A stretch of DNA of 64,000 bases from Photorhabdus caribbeanensis (GTDB taxonomy: Bacteria; Pseudomonadota; Gammaproteobacteria; Enterobacterales; Enterobacteriaceae), in assembly GCF_018448885.1 (NCBI RefSeq), contig NZ_RCWB01000031.1:1-64000 (forward strand). Direction: 5' to 3'. The translations under genes and the position numbers were made by a program. Shown piece by piece: positions 28,258-37,275 of the stretch. Numbering within the stretch: the first letter of the stretch is position 1; every line of letters begins with the position of its first letter. Below the pieces are notes generated by a model, which was given only the letters and a program-made list of their open reading frames with translations, ran no database searches and had not been told where the DNA came from.

Positions 28258-29658
28258 TTATTTAATTGGTTTTAATCTTGCAACGAAATGACGTAATACC
28301 GATGGCTCATAAGTAAAAGTTAATCCTTTAATCTGAGAAAATCGCTCCTTCAAGGAAATAAAGGCTTCTACAACATAATCCATATGATCATTAGTATAAA
28401 CGCGACGAGGAATAGTTAATCGCAAAAGTTCCATTGGTGATGGCTTCTGTTTCCCGGTTTCTGGATCACGACCTAATAACAAAGAACCTATTTCCACACT
28501 TCTTATTCCCGCTTCCAGATATAATTCATTATTCAGTGCATGAGCCGGGAATTGCTCCCCCGGAATATGTGGTAATAATAATTTAGCATCAACAAATACC
28601 GCATGACCACCGGTTGGATATTGAATCGGAATACCTGCTTCTCTTAACCTATCACCTAAATAAGCCACCTGATTAATACGATATGCCAGATAATCTTCAT
28701 TCATCCCTTCTTCAAGACCAATTGCCAATGCCGCCATATCGCGCCCGGCAAGACCGCCATAAGTCACAAACCCTTCCATTGGCACACAGCGGGTACGCAC
28801 TTCATTAAAGAGATCTTCATCATCACGGAAACAACAAAGACCACCAATATTGACTAAGGGGTCTTTTTTAGCTGACATTGTTAACATATCGCCATATTGA
28901 TACATCTCTTTGATAATCTGTTTAACGGATTTATTTTCATAGCCCTTTTCTCTTTGCTTAATAAACCAAGCATTTTCACAGAAACGAGCTGAATCAATCA
29001 CCACAGGAATATCATATTGCTTTGCAATCTCATACACGGCTTTCATATTAGCGAGAGAGATGGGTTGACCGCCGGAACTATTACAGGTAACGGTTGTAAC
29101 AATCGCGACAACATTATTAGCGCCCTGTTCTGCTATCGTTTTTTTCAACTCATCAATATCAAAATCGCCTTTCCAATCATAATAAGTGGTTGTATCAAAG
29201 GCTTTTGATGTGACGACATTAATCGCTTTCGCGCCATTTAATTCAACATGAGCCGCAGTCGTATCAAAATGGAAATTAGAAATAAAAACCGGATGCGTTG
29301 CCCCACCTTGCGCTTTTTTACGGGCAATTAATGTCGGAAATAAAATCTGCTCTGCTCCGCGCCCTTGATGAGTTGGAATAGTATATTGATAGCCAATTAA
29401 TTCATTAACTTTATCACATAGATGGTAATAGTTACGGGAACCGGCATAAGCTTCATCCCCCATCATCATGCCCGCCCACTGGCGATCACTCATTGCTCCG
29501 GTACCAGAATCTGTCAGCAAATCAATATAAACCGCATCACTGGGTAATAGGAATGGATTATATCCGGCTTCTTCTAATGCTTTTTCTCGTTCAGCACGGG
29601 TAGTCATGCGAATATTTTCTACCATTTTAATACGAAAAGGTTCTGGAATACGTTTCAT
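28258..29658 (-). CDS. tnaA: Tryptophanase (tryptophan indole-lyase)
   Basis: This PLP enzyme of ~466 residues converts tryptophan to indole, pyruvate and ammonia. It is close to Proteus tryptophanase ([45 protein letters not shown], and the ending [11 protein letters not shown]). The PLP lysine is in [34 protein letters not shown] and [12 protein letters not shown] favour tryptophanase over tyrosine phenol-lyase. I chose the ATG at 29658 because it gives the family length; an in-frame extension to 29697 adds 13 residues, and neither start has a strong Shine-Dalgarno. It is preceded by the tnaC leader and followed by mtr. Confidence 0.92.
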   Translation of the reverse strand: MKRIPEPFRIKMVENIRMTTRAEREKALEEAGYNPFLLPSDAVYIDLLTDSGTGAMSDRQWAGMMMGDEAYAGSRNYYHLCDKVNELIGYQYTIPTHQGRGAEQILFPTLIARKKAQGGATHPVFISNFHFDTTAAHVELNGAKAINVVTSKAFDTTTYYDWKGDFDIDELKKTIAEQGANNVVAIVTTVTCNSSGGQPISLANMKAVYEIAKQYDIPVVIDSARFCENAWFIKQREKGYENKSVKQIIKEMYQYGDMLTMSAKKDPLVNIGGLCCFRDDEDLFNEVRTRCVPMEGFVTYGGLAGRDMAALAIGLEEGMNEDYLAYRINQVAYLGDRLREAGIPIQYPTGGHAVFVDAKLLLPHIPGEQFPAHALNNELYLEAGIRSVEIGSLLLGRDPETGKQKPSPMELLRLTIPRRVYTNDHMDYVVEAFISLKERFSQIKGLTFTYEPSVLRHFVARLKPIK

Positions 29659-29782
29659 ATATATTTTTTTATCCAATAGTTGGCTATACTGCATCATTCA
29701 GACAAATTTCCAAAAATAGCCAGAAATACGCCAGAATAAATGTAATAATTACAAGACTTAATTTTAAATGTAACCAGAACAA

Positions 29783-29881
29783 CTAATCAGGGAAAAAATG
29801 AGAAATACGATGATCGACATTAAACCATGCTTGCATATTACAAGAATAAATAAAATAATAACGTAAAAATATAGAAATCAT
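29783..29881 (-). CDS. tnaC: TnaC tryptophanase-operon leader peptide
   Basis: This 32-codon ORF on the minus strand ends ~125 bp before tnaA. Its C-terminal part reads QAWFNVDHRISHFFPD. The single Trp, an Asp four residues later and a Pro twelve residues after the Trp keep the spacing of W12, D16 and P24 of E. coli TnaC (WFNIDNKIVDHRP). These residues are needed for tryptophan-induced ribosome stalling, which blocks Rho and lets transcription continue into tnaA. Here an Asp codon separates the Pro from the TAG stop. AGGGA lies somewhat far upstream (~13 bases). The ORF is too short for routine gene finding. Function is inferred from this exact pattern and location. Confidence 0.88.
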   Translation of the reverse strand: MISIFLRYYFIYSCNMQAWFNVDHRISHFFPD

Positions 29882-30206
29882 AAAATGAATTTATTCCCTG
29901 ATTAAAATCACTCATTAAGATATAGATAATATTTAAATTATCCGTGACCAATTCCACAAAAATAAAAATATCATAAATATCATTTTACATATGAATTCAA
30001 TTTAATGAATCATATAAATCAACAAGAAAAACAGATAATAAATCGAGTTTAATAAATATAATAATGCAATTAAGCACATCAATTAAATAAATGACTAACA
30101 CAGCAAACTCCCCTATGAGGGCTTAAAGAAACCAGTTATATAACGTAAAAATTAATAGTGTTATTTACTCAGTTTTTCCAGAAATAAAAAATAGCTTTAT
30201 TAGATC
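29882..30206. other. tna operon promoter region, AT-rich
   Basis: About 325 very AT-rich bases upstream of tnaC, up to the ERIC element. It must contain the tna promoter (minus strand), and catabolite (CRP) control would be expected from E. coli. I could not place a convincing CRP site or -35/-10. Confidence 0.4.
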
Positions 30207-30332
30207 TATACCCAATGGATTTCAAGACGGATAGCGACAGCAAGGGAGCGAATCCCCGGGAGCATAGAGAACTATGTTACCGGGGTGAGTGAGAACAGCC
30301 AACAAAGAGGCAACTTGAAAGATGACAGGTAT
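30207..30332. repeat. ERIC element (~126 bp)
   Basis: Opposite orientation to the copy at 3031. It begins TATACCCAATGGATTTCAAG, carries the conserved core GAATCCCCGGGAGCATAG and CCGGGGTGAGTGAG, and ends CAACTTGAAAGATGACAGGTAT. It lies between the tna promoter region and the VOC gene, ~100 bp upstream of the latter. Confidence 0.85.
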
Positions 30333-30430
30333 GTTACTATTTAGTTCATTAGACTATAATATTTTCACTCTGAATCAAATTAATCTATTCTCGTATAATA
30401 AAATAGACATCGTAGAATATAGGATGATAA

Positions 30431-30862
30431 ATGGAACAACATAAGCCCTATTGGAATCGTATGGTTCCAGAACTTACTGTTACTGACTTTTCTCTATCTC
30501 TGGATTTTTATCAAAGAATTCTCGGCTTCCAGTTGCTTATTCGACGAGGTAATCCAAATTTTGCGTATTTAGCACTTGGTGAAGCACAACTCATGCTTGA
30601 AGCGTTACATGATGATGGCTGGAACACAGCCTCATTAAATTATCCTCTTGGCAGAGGGGTGAATTTTCAGATTGAAGTTGATGATTTAGCACCTTTACTG
30701 CACAGCTTAAAAGTTAATAACATCAAACTGTACCAAGAGGTTAAAGATAATCACTACCGTATTGATGAAGTGATTGCATGCCAACGAGAATTTCTTGTGC
30801 AAGATCCTGACGGTTATCTGCTACGTTTCAGCCAATTTATAGAGAACATAATGTCATATTGA
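30431..30862 (+). CDS. VOC-superfamily (glyoxalase/bleomycin-resistance-like) protein
   Basis: This 143-residue cytosolic protein has two paired beta-alpha-beta-beta-beta units: residues ~10-62 (VPELTVTDFSLSLDFYQRIL, LALGEAQLMLEAL) and ~75-140 (VNFQIEVDDLAPLL, REFLVQDPDGYLLRF). Candidate metal ligands include E58 and the C-terminal Asp/Glu region. AGGATGATAA lies before the ATG. The family includes antibiotic-binding resistance proteins, lyases and dioxygenases, and nothing here selects among them. It is a single gene between an ERIC element and a convergent small secreted protein gene. Confidence 0.75.
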   Translation: MEQHKPYWNRMVPELTVTDFSLSLDFYQRILGFQLLIRRGNPNFAYLALGEAQLMLEALHDDGWNTASLNYPLGRGVNFQIEVDDLAPLLHSLKVNNIKLYQEVKDNHYRIDEVIACQREFLVQDPDGYLLRFSQFIENIMSY

Positions 30863-31024
30863 ACATAATATTTTGCTATATCAGACAATTTGCGCACATT
30901 TTTTCAATATCTAACCTAAAAATATTTAAGTAACACTTATAGCAATATTATGTCATTAATTTAAATAGTCTCATTCAATTGATATTAAAATAGAACATTA
31001 GTAACTAAAATTAATTTCAAAAAA

Positions 31025-31046
31025 TTCGCCCTAATTAAAGGGCGAA
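31025..31046 (-). terminator. Rho-independent terminator, minus strand
   Basis: The perfect 8-bp stem TTCGCCCT/AGGGCGAA is followed on the minus strand by six T's. It lies ~80 bp after the stop of the small secreted protein gene (31126-31359) and terminates it. Confidence 0.75.
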
Positions 31047-31125
31047 AAATAGGAATAAAGAAAGGTAAAATTTCGCATAATACTATAACGGTACTAACTT
31101 AATATTAATAGAATTCCATTTTCGA

Positions 31126-31359
31126 TTAACTATTTTTTTCAGATACAGTAGACGCTGGATAATCAGTAGTTAAATGATTAGGAGTGTGAGAACCGATAAT
31201 ACATGTTGTAGCATTAGATGAAAAAATAACGCATTTTGCCACACATATAGGAAAATCCGGCTGCAAAATACAAGCATGGGTAGATGTAGAAAAAGCAGAA
31301 AAGAAAGTCAACGTTAAAATGGCCCAAAGTAACTGGTGTTGTGGTCTATTTGTCATCAT
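31126..31359 (-). CDS. Small secreted cysteine-containing protein, unknown function
   Basis: A 77-residue ORF with a strong Shine-Dalgarno (GAGGTGAT) before two adjacent ATGs. The N-terminus is a signal peptide (HQLLWAILTLTFFSAF, likely cleavage after STHA at ~29-30). The mature ~48 residues contain four cysteines (near residues 30, 39, 43, 53), enough for two disulfides, in a Pro/Thr/Ser-rich background. The first mature residue would be Cys, but the preceding THA does not fit a lipobox well. It has its own terminator at 31025-31046. I do not recognise the family. It could be a secreted effector, a peptide toxin or a periplasmic peptide. Confidence 0.65.
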   Translation of the reverse strand: MMTNRPQHQLLWAILTLTFFSAFSTSTHACILQPDFPICVAKCVIFSSNATTCIIGSHTPNHLTTDYPASTVSEKNS

Positions 31360-31789
31360 ATCACCTCGCTGAATGGTATATTTTTATTTCCTTATATTCG
31401 ACTCCTTTAAATTAATTATAGAGCAAATTTTAACCACAAAAATTTTTCTATCACTTCGTTTATAAATCGTTTAAGTTGTCACAAAAAATTGAATAACCAG
31501 ATTCTAAAAATCTCATAACTCAATAAAATTATTTATCAACATTAAACTATAGACAATGTTTTCAATAAAATTACCTAATGATTAGACCAGCATATTAAGA
31601 TATCAATAGCTGGCAAAGTTGACATCCAATAAATAAAGAATAATAAATTAAAGAAATTATATAAAATATTTTTAAAAATTGGCGTTTAAATTTTTTATCA
31701 ATTCAGGTAATCATTTAAAAATCTTAATTATTTACCATTAAATTTATTTACTTTTTGATCTACATTTCCTCACAACAAATGTACTATAA
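31360..31789. other. AT-rich intergenic DNA
   Basis: About 430 bp of AT-rich sequence between the small secreted protein gene and the next possible small ORF, both on the minus strand. The part next to 31359 should hold the promoter of the secreted protein gene. I see no hairpin or repeat. Confidence 0.4.
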
Positions 31790-32008
31790 CTAACTAAATG
31801 TATTACTGAATATATTGATTAATAGCATTGTAGCCACAGTATACGTATCCGCAGCGAAAAAATAGGCGCTAAATTTAGCAACCTTATTCGGTAATGACAA
31901 AACCGCTTGGTTCCCAAATTCCATATCCACCATGTGCAACATGCCAGACAAAAACTTATCAATTTCGCTAACATATCCTACAAATAGCAATGCTGATATT
32001 TATTGCCA
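31790..32008 (-). CDS. Possible small hydrophobic protein, unknown
   Basis: A possible 72-codon gene if started at the TTG at 32008, which lies six bases after AAGGAG; the first ATG in frame is at 31990 and has no ribosome site. The product has a moderately hydrophobic C-terminal half (FSAYFFAADTYTVATMLLIN) and no recognised domain. Nothing in its surroundings suggests a role. It may be a relic or spurious. Confidence 0.3.
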
Positions 32009-32226
32009 ATCATTCTCCTTATGATGAACATCGATCGTTATTTAATTCTCACCACCAAGAGTTGTTCAAGCAGAACAAACGCAACCCCAGAATTCATTTT
32101 TTTATCTTTCTTTATTTCATCTCTGTTAACGGATAAATAAACCATGTACAATGCTTAAGTATTTCCTGAGTACGCGGCATCTCAAGAAATAATTCATTTA
32201 CCTTTTTTAATAAGCAGGTTTTTCAA

Positions 32227-33567
32227 ATGCATCAAACTGATGTTACTGAGCGTTCGCTCTTTTCATTAAGCTGGCCGATTTTTATTGATATTCTTCTTCA
32301 TCTGGCCACTTTATTAATTAATACTTATATGGTGAGCCACGTTTCTACTTCTTATCTGGCTGCTATGGCTGTAGGTAATCAGGTATTTGATCTGTTTATC
32401 ACCATCTTCAACTTTATCAGTGTTGGATGCAGTGTCGTCATTGCTCAATATATTGGCGCAGGCAAACGGGATAAAGCCAGCCAGGCGATCCATATTTCTA
32501 TTGCATTCAACTTTTTGCTTGGGTTTAGCTGTGCGCTGATTACTGTCTTCTTCGGCTATAAGATCTTACACATCATGAATATGCCGGAACATCTGATGGA
32601 AGATGGTTTTAATTATCTGCACATTCTCGGTATCTGTCTGATCCCCGAAGCCATTTCAATTATTCTGGCTGCTTGTCTGCGGGTTTATGGGAAATCGAAA
32701 GCGGCAATGTATGTTACTTTGATTGCTAACTTGCTGACAGTGCTAGGTAATATGATCGTCCTATATGGTTTCTTCGGATTACCTAAATATGGTCTGGAAG
32801 GCGTCGCCTGGTCTACAGTCTTTGGTCGGATTGTCGCCGTGATCCTATTATTTTGCCTGCTCAGTTATGGCCTGCGGATCAAATTTACGCTGGCTGGTTT
32901 CCTGCGCTGGTCACAAGATATGTTGGGTAAAATCTTATATATTGGTTTACCTGCCGCAGGTGAAAACGTAGTGTGGATACTGCAATATATGGCGGCCATA
33001 GCATTCATTGGGCTAATGGGTGAAATTCCATTGGCAGCGCAAACACTCTATTTCCAGCTATCGCTGTTTGTGATGTTGTTTGGCATTTCTGTCAGCATCG
33101 GCAACGAAATTATGGTCGGCCATCTGGTCGGTGCTAAGCGATTTGAAGATGCTTATATTCGTGGCCTTAATAGTCTGAAAATTGGCTGTATCGTCACCAT
33201 TGGCGTAGTCACCGCTTTCTGGCTGTTCAGAATGCCGATTCTGCATTTCCTGACACAAGATGAAGCCATTATCAAGCTGTTGTTGCCTCTATTCTTGCTG
33301 TCCGTTTTTCTGGAGCCAATCCGTACCGCAAATATCGTTATGGTGAACGCATTGCGCGCTTCCGGTGATGCGCGTTTCCCACTCTATGCGGCCATGTTCT
33401 TTATGTGGTGTATTGCTATTCCGGTGGGGTACTTTTTGGGGATCAAAATGGAAATGGGCATTTTAGGTATTTGGATCGGTTTCTTCTGTGATGAATGGCT
33501 GCGTGGGCTTACTAACATCTGGCGTTGGAAATCTAAAAAATGGCAAACTAAACGGCTTGATATTTAA
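32227..33567 (+). CDS. MATE-family multidrug/metabolite exporter
   Basis: This 446-residue membrane protein has about twelve helices in two homologous halves, typical of MATE antiporters that use Na+ or H+ gradients. N-terminal motifs include LSWPIFIDILLHLATLLINTYMVSHVS, and the second half has GENVVWILQYMAAIAFIGLMG. AGG lies before the ATG. It sits ~870 bp upstream of the HisA/PRTase/PurA cluster on the same strand and could export that pathway's product, but the gap holds other signals, so the link is only positional. The substrate cannot be read from sequence. Confidence 0.85.
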   Translation: MHQTDVTERSLFSLSWPIFIDILLHLATLLINTYMVSHVSTSYLAAMAVGNQVFDLFITIFNFISVGCSVVIAQYIGAGKRDKASQAIHISIAFNFLLGFSCALITVFFGYKILHIMNMPEHLMEDGFNYLHILGICLIPEAISIILAACLRVYGKSKAAMYVTLIANLLTVLGNMIVLYGFFGLPKYGLEGVAWSTVFGRIVAVILLFCLLSYGLRIKFTLAGFLRWSQDMLGKILYIGLPAAGENVVWILQYMAAIAFIGLMGEIPLAAQTLYFQLSLFVMLFGISVSIGNEIMVGHLVGAKRFEDAYIRGLNSLKIGCIVTIGVVTAFWLFRMPILHFLTQDEAIIKLLLPLFLLSVFLEPIRTANIVMVNALRASGDARFPLYAAMFFMWCIAIPVGYFLGIKMEMGILGIWIGFFCDEWLRGLTNIWRWKSKKWQTKRLDI

Positions 33568-33572
33568 GCGAC

Positions 33573-33686
33573 TCAATATTTAAGAGAATAGTTAAAACCC
33601 GTCGTTTCAACGCAGTTTCTTCCAGTCTCCCCACATACAACAAGAGGTACCCAATTAGGTGCCTCTTTAAAACGTCCAGTATTCAT
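33573..33686 (-). CDS. Candidate 37-residue peptide with strong ribosome binding site
   Basis: The minus-strand ATG at 33686 is preceded by GGAGG with nine-base spacing, one of the best Shine-Dalgarno sites in the region. It encodes 37 residues ending six bases from the convergent MATE stop. The peptide is soluble, has two cysteines six apart (CGETGRNC), and has no signal sequence. A 10-bp stem (33642-33667) lies inside the coding region. It could be a small regulator, a RiPP-like precursor or a leader; I do not recognise a family. Confidence 0.45.
   Translation of the reverse strand: MNTGRFKEAPNWVPLVVCGETGRNCVETTGFNYSLKY
33642..33667. terminator. Hairpin downstream of MATE gene, inside the small ORF
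   Basis: A 10-bp stem (AAGAGGTACC with GGTGCCTCTT, one G-U pair) with a six-base loop, ~75 bp after the MATE stop. The plus-strand tail is only TAAAA, so termination would be weak. Confidence 0.4.
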
Positions 33687-34444
33687 GTTAATTGCCTCCG
33701 ATATTCTTGATGAGCAAGAAACATGGTTAAACACAGCAATTAATATCATTCTAAATATACATTTTAGCCAAATAACCAATGAAATTATATTTTTAAATAT
33801 AAGCTCTTATTATAGGTGATAAAAATAAATTATTTTATAGAAACACTCCATGTAATATTCTTATATATAATACAAATAAATAATTCCCACAGAATAAATA
33901 GCATATAAATACATATTAATCATTGTTACTATTTTAAATTCTCAGCAATTCTATTTCGCTCACAATGAAAATTGACCGCCAAAATAAAAATAATGATTAC
34001 ACGCATTTATTTAAGATAAATTAGCACATATTAAATACATTACCTGAAAAAATAGATCTATATTATCTCCAGCAATTAAGATATTGGATAAATAACACAA
34101 CACTTTTCCTCTCGACATTAGCAGAATTCATTTCTTATATATTTATGCTGAATCGCTATTTACCTAGCTTTAAAATAACTCTTCTTAAGTAAATATAAGA
34201 TCAACTAACTTAACAAAGTTATCCAAATTGCTATATTTAGCTAATAACCTTATTGAGAAATTTTTTCTTTCCACTATTATAAATCGATGAACGGTTATTA
34301 AGTTCATTAAATTAACCCTTTTGTTCTTTAATCCAATTTCTTTTTAAAAGAAGTAAAAGACATATTTATTCGTTACATTACAAGCTGTAATTACATTAAT
34401 CACAATCGTTATTAATTTTTAAATAATTAATTAGGATGCATTCA
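33687..34444. other. AT-rich region upstream of the HisA/PRTase cluster
   Basis: About 750 bp with no convincing gene. Near the right end is a palindrome TTACAAGCTGTAA (34378-34390), a possible operator ~55 bp before the HisA-like start. The promoter of the cluster should be here, but no single -35/-10 stands out from the AT-rich background. Confidence 0.4.
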
Positions 34445-35221
34445 ATGATAAGTAAGGAAACATTCGAGATATTTCCCTCTGTAGATATTGTTGACGGAAT
34501 AGCAATGACATCAAATTCCGCAATTCGATTAACCCGTGGTGAAAGCCCAACATTACGGCGACCTTTAGGCACGCCGGCGGAAGTGGCGCTCGCCTGGCAA
34601 AATGCCGGGGCAAAATGGATACATGTTGTTGATCTTGATGCTGCATCAGGACGAGGCTCAAACAGCCATCTTATTGCTGATGTCCTTGCTGCGGTCGACA
34701 TTAACGTACAGGTCTGTGGCGGAATCAGAGATGAAACCATCTTGCGCAAAGTATTAGCAACTGGATGCCAACGAGTTAATTTGGGAACCGCAGCATTAGA
34801 AAATCCAGATTGGTGTGCCCGAGCGATTGCAGAATATGGCGATAAGATCGCCATTGCTCTGGATGTAAAAAGCACATCAGAAGGTTATCAACTGGCAACA
34901 CATGGATGGAATGTCAGCAAAGGCAATCTCTGGGATGTTCTTGAGCGCCTCGACAAGCAGGGTTGTCAACGCTACGTCGTAACCGATGTTGAGCGGGGAG
35001 GCATGATGAGTTCGCCAAACTTCACGCTATTACAGGAAGTCTGTGCAAAAACATCATCACCCGTTATTGCCGGTGGTGGAGTATCAAGCCTGGATGATCT
35101 CCGCGCTTTAGCCTCTCTATCCACTATCGGTGTCGAAGGTGCAATTCTTGGTCAAGCTCTACATATTGGTAAGGTTCCTCTCGAAGATGCCCTTGCTGCA
35201 ACACAATCATCGAGACGTTGA
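34445..35221 (+). CDS. HisA-like phosphoribosyl isomerase (TIM barrel)
   Basis: This protein of ~258 residues follows the HisA/PriA pattern from strand 1 (FPSVDIVDG, catalytic-type D14) to strand 5 (ALDV, D140) and the C-terminal phosphate site (AGGGVSSLDDLRAL, GAILGQAL). HisA performs an Amadori rearrangement on a phosphoribosylamine in histidine synthesis. This is not in a his operon, and the loop after strand 6 is changed: VERGGMM replaces the usual SRDGTL-type sequence. It is therefore probably a paralogue acting on another phosphoribosylated substrate, made by the overlapping PRTase-like gene. The start at 34445 has AGGA at good spacing; an ATG lies at 34436. Confidence 0.8.
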   Translation: MISKETFEIFPSVDIVDGIAMTSNSAIRLTRGESPTLRRPLGTPAEVALAWQNAGAKWIHVVDLDAASGRGSNSHLIADVLAAVDINVQVCGGIRDETILRKVLATGCQRVNLGTAALENPDWCARAIAEYGDKIAIALDVKSTSEGYQLATHGWNVSKGNLWDVLERLDKQGCQRYVVTDVERGGMMSSPNFTLLQEVCAKTSSPVIAGGGVSSLDDLRALASLSTIGVEGAILGQALHIGKVPLEDALAATQSSRR

Positions 35222-35223
35222 AT

Positions 35224-36426
35224 ATGCCTGAATCTTTATTTCCTACTTTGGATCTTCGCTCTATTGGTTTACTGGGCGAATTACGTAGCGTACCCAACAC
35301 AAGCTATTTAACGAAAGAAGTGATGGCGCTGCCCGGTTTACTCACGGAGAAGCCAGAATTCGTGGGTTCCCGCGGTGCTGACTATTACGAACAAAAACCT
35401 TGTCACGAACTACTGATGACGGCGAAATATTACACAGAATATATCGCTCAACTTGAGTGTAGCGACAAGCTGTGTGTCGCCCCATCAAAATATATATTGG
35501 CCGATCATAGCCTGGCAAAACTGCTCAGAATCGTTGATAGCTTAATAAGTTCTCCGCAGACGGTTAACGAAGATATTGTGTCATTTATTGATGGCATCAA
35601 AGAGTGTGCAAAAGTCGTCAGCTCAACGCTGATGGGCACAGCATTCACTTTTTCACCCTCGCCGATCCATGACCTGAAATTGCCTTCATCTACGGAACAC
35701 CAAGTGCCCAGACCGTTTATTGAAGGGGATAATCATCTGTTAACTTTGGCCGCAGCCCAAATTGACAAATGCCCCAACTCCTCTGTTGTCGGCATCATGT
35801 TAGGAGGATCAGCGGCGGCGGCAGTCACAGCCGCAGCATGGGATAGTGAGCTCAATTTAGTGAAAGTCTCACGTTACGATGATACGTCTCGCAAAAGCAA
35901 TCATCTTTGGGGGCGCAATATTCCACCAGAGCAAACTGTGACAGTTATTGATGATAATTGCGGAACAGGCGACACCTTACGTCAGGCAATCGATCTGGTC
36001 ATGGCCCAAACCGGGCAACGTCCGAAGGCCCGTGCCGTCGAACTGCATTGGGAAAAACTATTACGCGCCCGCGTTTATGGACATGCTGATCGTGTATTCA
36101 ACCCTGAAACTTTAGATGTATTGACGCCTTGGTGTTTCAGACATCATCAAGTCCTGAATCGTTTAATTCATCAGCCTTTTGCTGATGATAAATATACTTA
36201 TACAACTACGGCGGATTGGGCTGCCTATTCATACAGTTTATTGTCCGTCCTTCATGACACCCTGGCAGACTCAACATGGGCAATCAAATTATTGCGTTTT
36301 TTATTAAATCTAAAAGCGCAAACACCATTGAATTATGAACAGCCAATCGATGCATTTAAGGCCCTGGCACATCAATGTCCTGAATGTTCAGCTCGCAAAA
36401 ATTCGTTTGGAAAGGGAGTTAATTGA
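35224..36426 (+). CDS. Phosphoribosyltransferase-like protein
   Basis: This protein of ~400 residues has a PRPP-binding signature near residue 240 (VTVIDDNCGTGDTLRQAI), preceded by a GIMLGGSAAAAVTAAAW strand-loop as in type I PRTases. The N-terminal ~190 residues and the C-terminal Cys pair (CPEC) are unfamiliar. It likely transfers phosphoribose to, or removes it from, a small base or amide that the HisA-like enzyme then rearranges. It overlaps or abuts both neighbours: a TTG start at 35218 is also possible, and its stop overlaps the HAD start. The three genes therefore form a tight translational unit. Confidence 0.7.
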   Translation: MPESLFPTLDLRSIGLLGELRSVPNTSYLTKEVMALPGLLTEKPEFVGSRGADYYEQKPCHELLMTAKYYTEYIAQLECSDKLCVAPSKYILADHSLAKLLRIVDSLISSPQTVNEDIVSFIDGIKECAKVVSSTLMGTAFTFSPSPIHDLKLPSSTEHQVPRPFIEGDNHLLTLAAAQIDKCPNSSVVGIMLGGSAAAAVTAAAWDSELNLVKVSRYDDTSRKSNHLWGRNIPPEQTVTVIDDNCGTGDTLRQAIDLVMAQTGQRPKARAVELHWEKLLRARVYGHADRVFNPETLDVLTPWCFRHHQVLNRLIHQPFADDKYTYTTTADWAAYSYSLLSVLHDTLADSTWAIKLLRFLLNLKAQTPLNYEQPIDAFKALAHQCPECSARKNSFGKGVN

Positions 36427-37091
36427 TTGTGACAACAGCACATATTATTTGGGATTGGAACGGCACATTACTTAATGATGTCAATGTTTCATTGAGCGCC
36501 ACCAATTTTGCACTGGCAGAAATTGGTATTGAACCACTGACGCTGGAACAATATCGGGAACATTATTGTGTTCCCGTACAAACTTTCTATAAACAAGTGA
36601 TTGGCCGTGAACCTTCATCTTCTGAATGATCAGTGATCGGAAAAATATTTAATTTTCACTATCGACCAGGCATTCAGAAAGCCAGTCTCACAGAAGGTGT
36701 GAGTCAACTCCTTGCTTCCCGTTATAAAACAGGCGCAACTCAGTCATTATGTTCACTGATGGAGCATCATGAATTGGTCCCCATGCTTGATAATCATGGT
36801 ATTGGCAAATTCTTTACCCATATAGATGGTAGAAATACGCCATTATTGACTACCGGCAAATCAGAGCAGTTAGCGAACCATCTCAAAAAACTCAATGTTT
36901 CTCCTAAGCACAGTGTGGTTATTGGCGACGCCACCGATGACGCAATTGCCGCATTAGCAACAGGAGCTCATGCCATTCTTTATACTGGCGGAACCCACAG
37001 CCGTGTCAGTCTTGAAACTGCCGGTGTTCCCGTGGTTGATACATTAAGTGAAGCCTTATTAATAGCTGACTCTTTGGTCCATAAACAGTAA
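36423..37091 (+). pseudogene. HAD-superfamily phosphatase interrupted by an in-frame TGA
   Basis: The first 68 codons (TTG 36423 or GTG 36429 start) carry HAD motif I in IIWDWNGTLLND. A TGA at 36627-36629 interrupts the frame, which then continues without shift to 37091 with motif II/III regions and motif IV (VVIGDATDDAIAAL). Both halves look intact, so a single base change (for example TGG Trp to TGA) is the simplest cause; selenocysteine is unlikely as no SECIS-like hairpin was seen. Family role: dephosphorylation of a small phosphorylated metabolite, plausibly the 5'-phosphate of this cluster's product. Sequencing error is possible. Confidence 0.75.
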
Positions 37092-37190
37092 TAAAAAGGT
37101 TGTTCAAAATAATCAGATAAGAAAATAAATAATTCATAATAATGTGAAAATAAATAGTTAGCATATTAAATTTATAAGAGCAGATTATTC

Positions 37191-37212
37191 ATCTTTTTTT
37201 TAAAAAAAAGAT
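37191..37212. promoter_or_regulatory. Perfect AT palindrome upstream of the purA paralogue
   Basis: A 22-base perfect inverted repeat, ATC followed by eight T's and eight A's then GAT. It could be a weak intrinsic terminator between the HAD and PurA-like genes, or a bent or protein-binding site. The PurA-like gene starts 64 bp downstream with AAGGAACAGG. Confidence 0.4.
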
Positions 37213-37275
37213 CACCAAAACTGGATGATTTAACTATTATTTAGAGTAAATCATAAATAATTAAGGAACAGGTTC

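Noticed and set aside
36627-36629. Selenocysteine reading of the in-frame TGA in the HAD gene
   Set aside because: No SECIS-like hairpin was seen just downstream, and HAD phosphatases are not a known selenoprotein family; a nonsense change or error is simpler.
37191-37212. Purine riboswitch upstream of the PurA paralogue
   Set aside because: The region has only an AT palindrome and lacks the conserved three-way junction core of a purine riboswitch.
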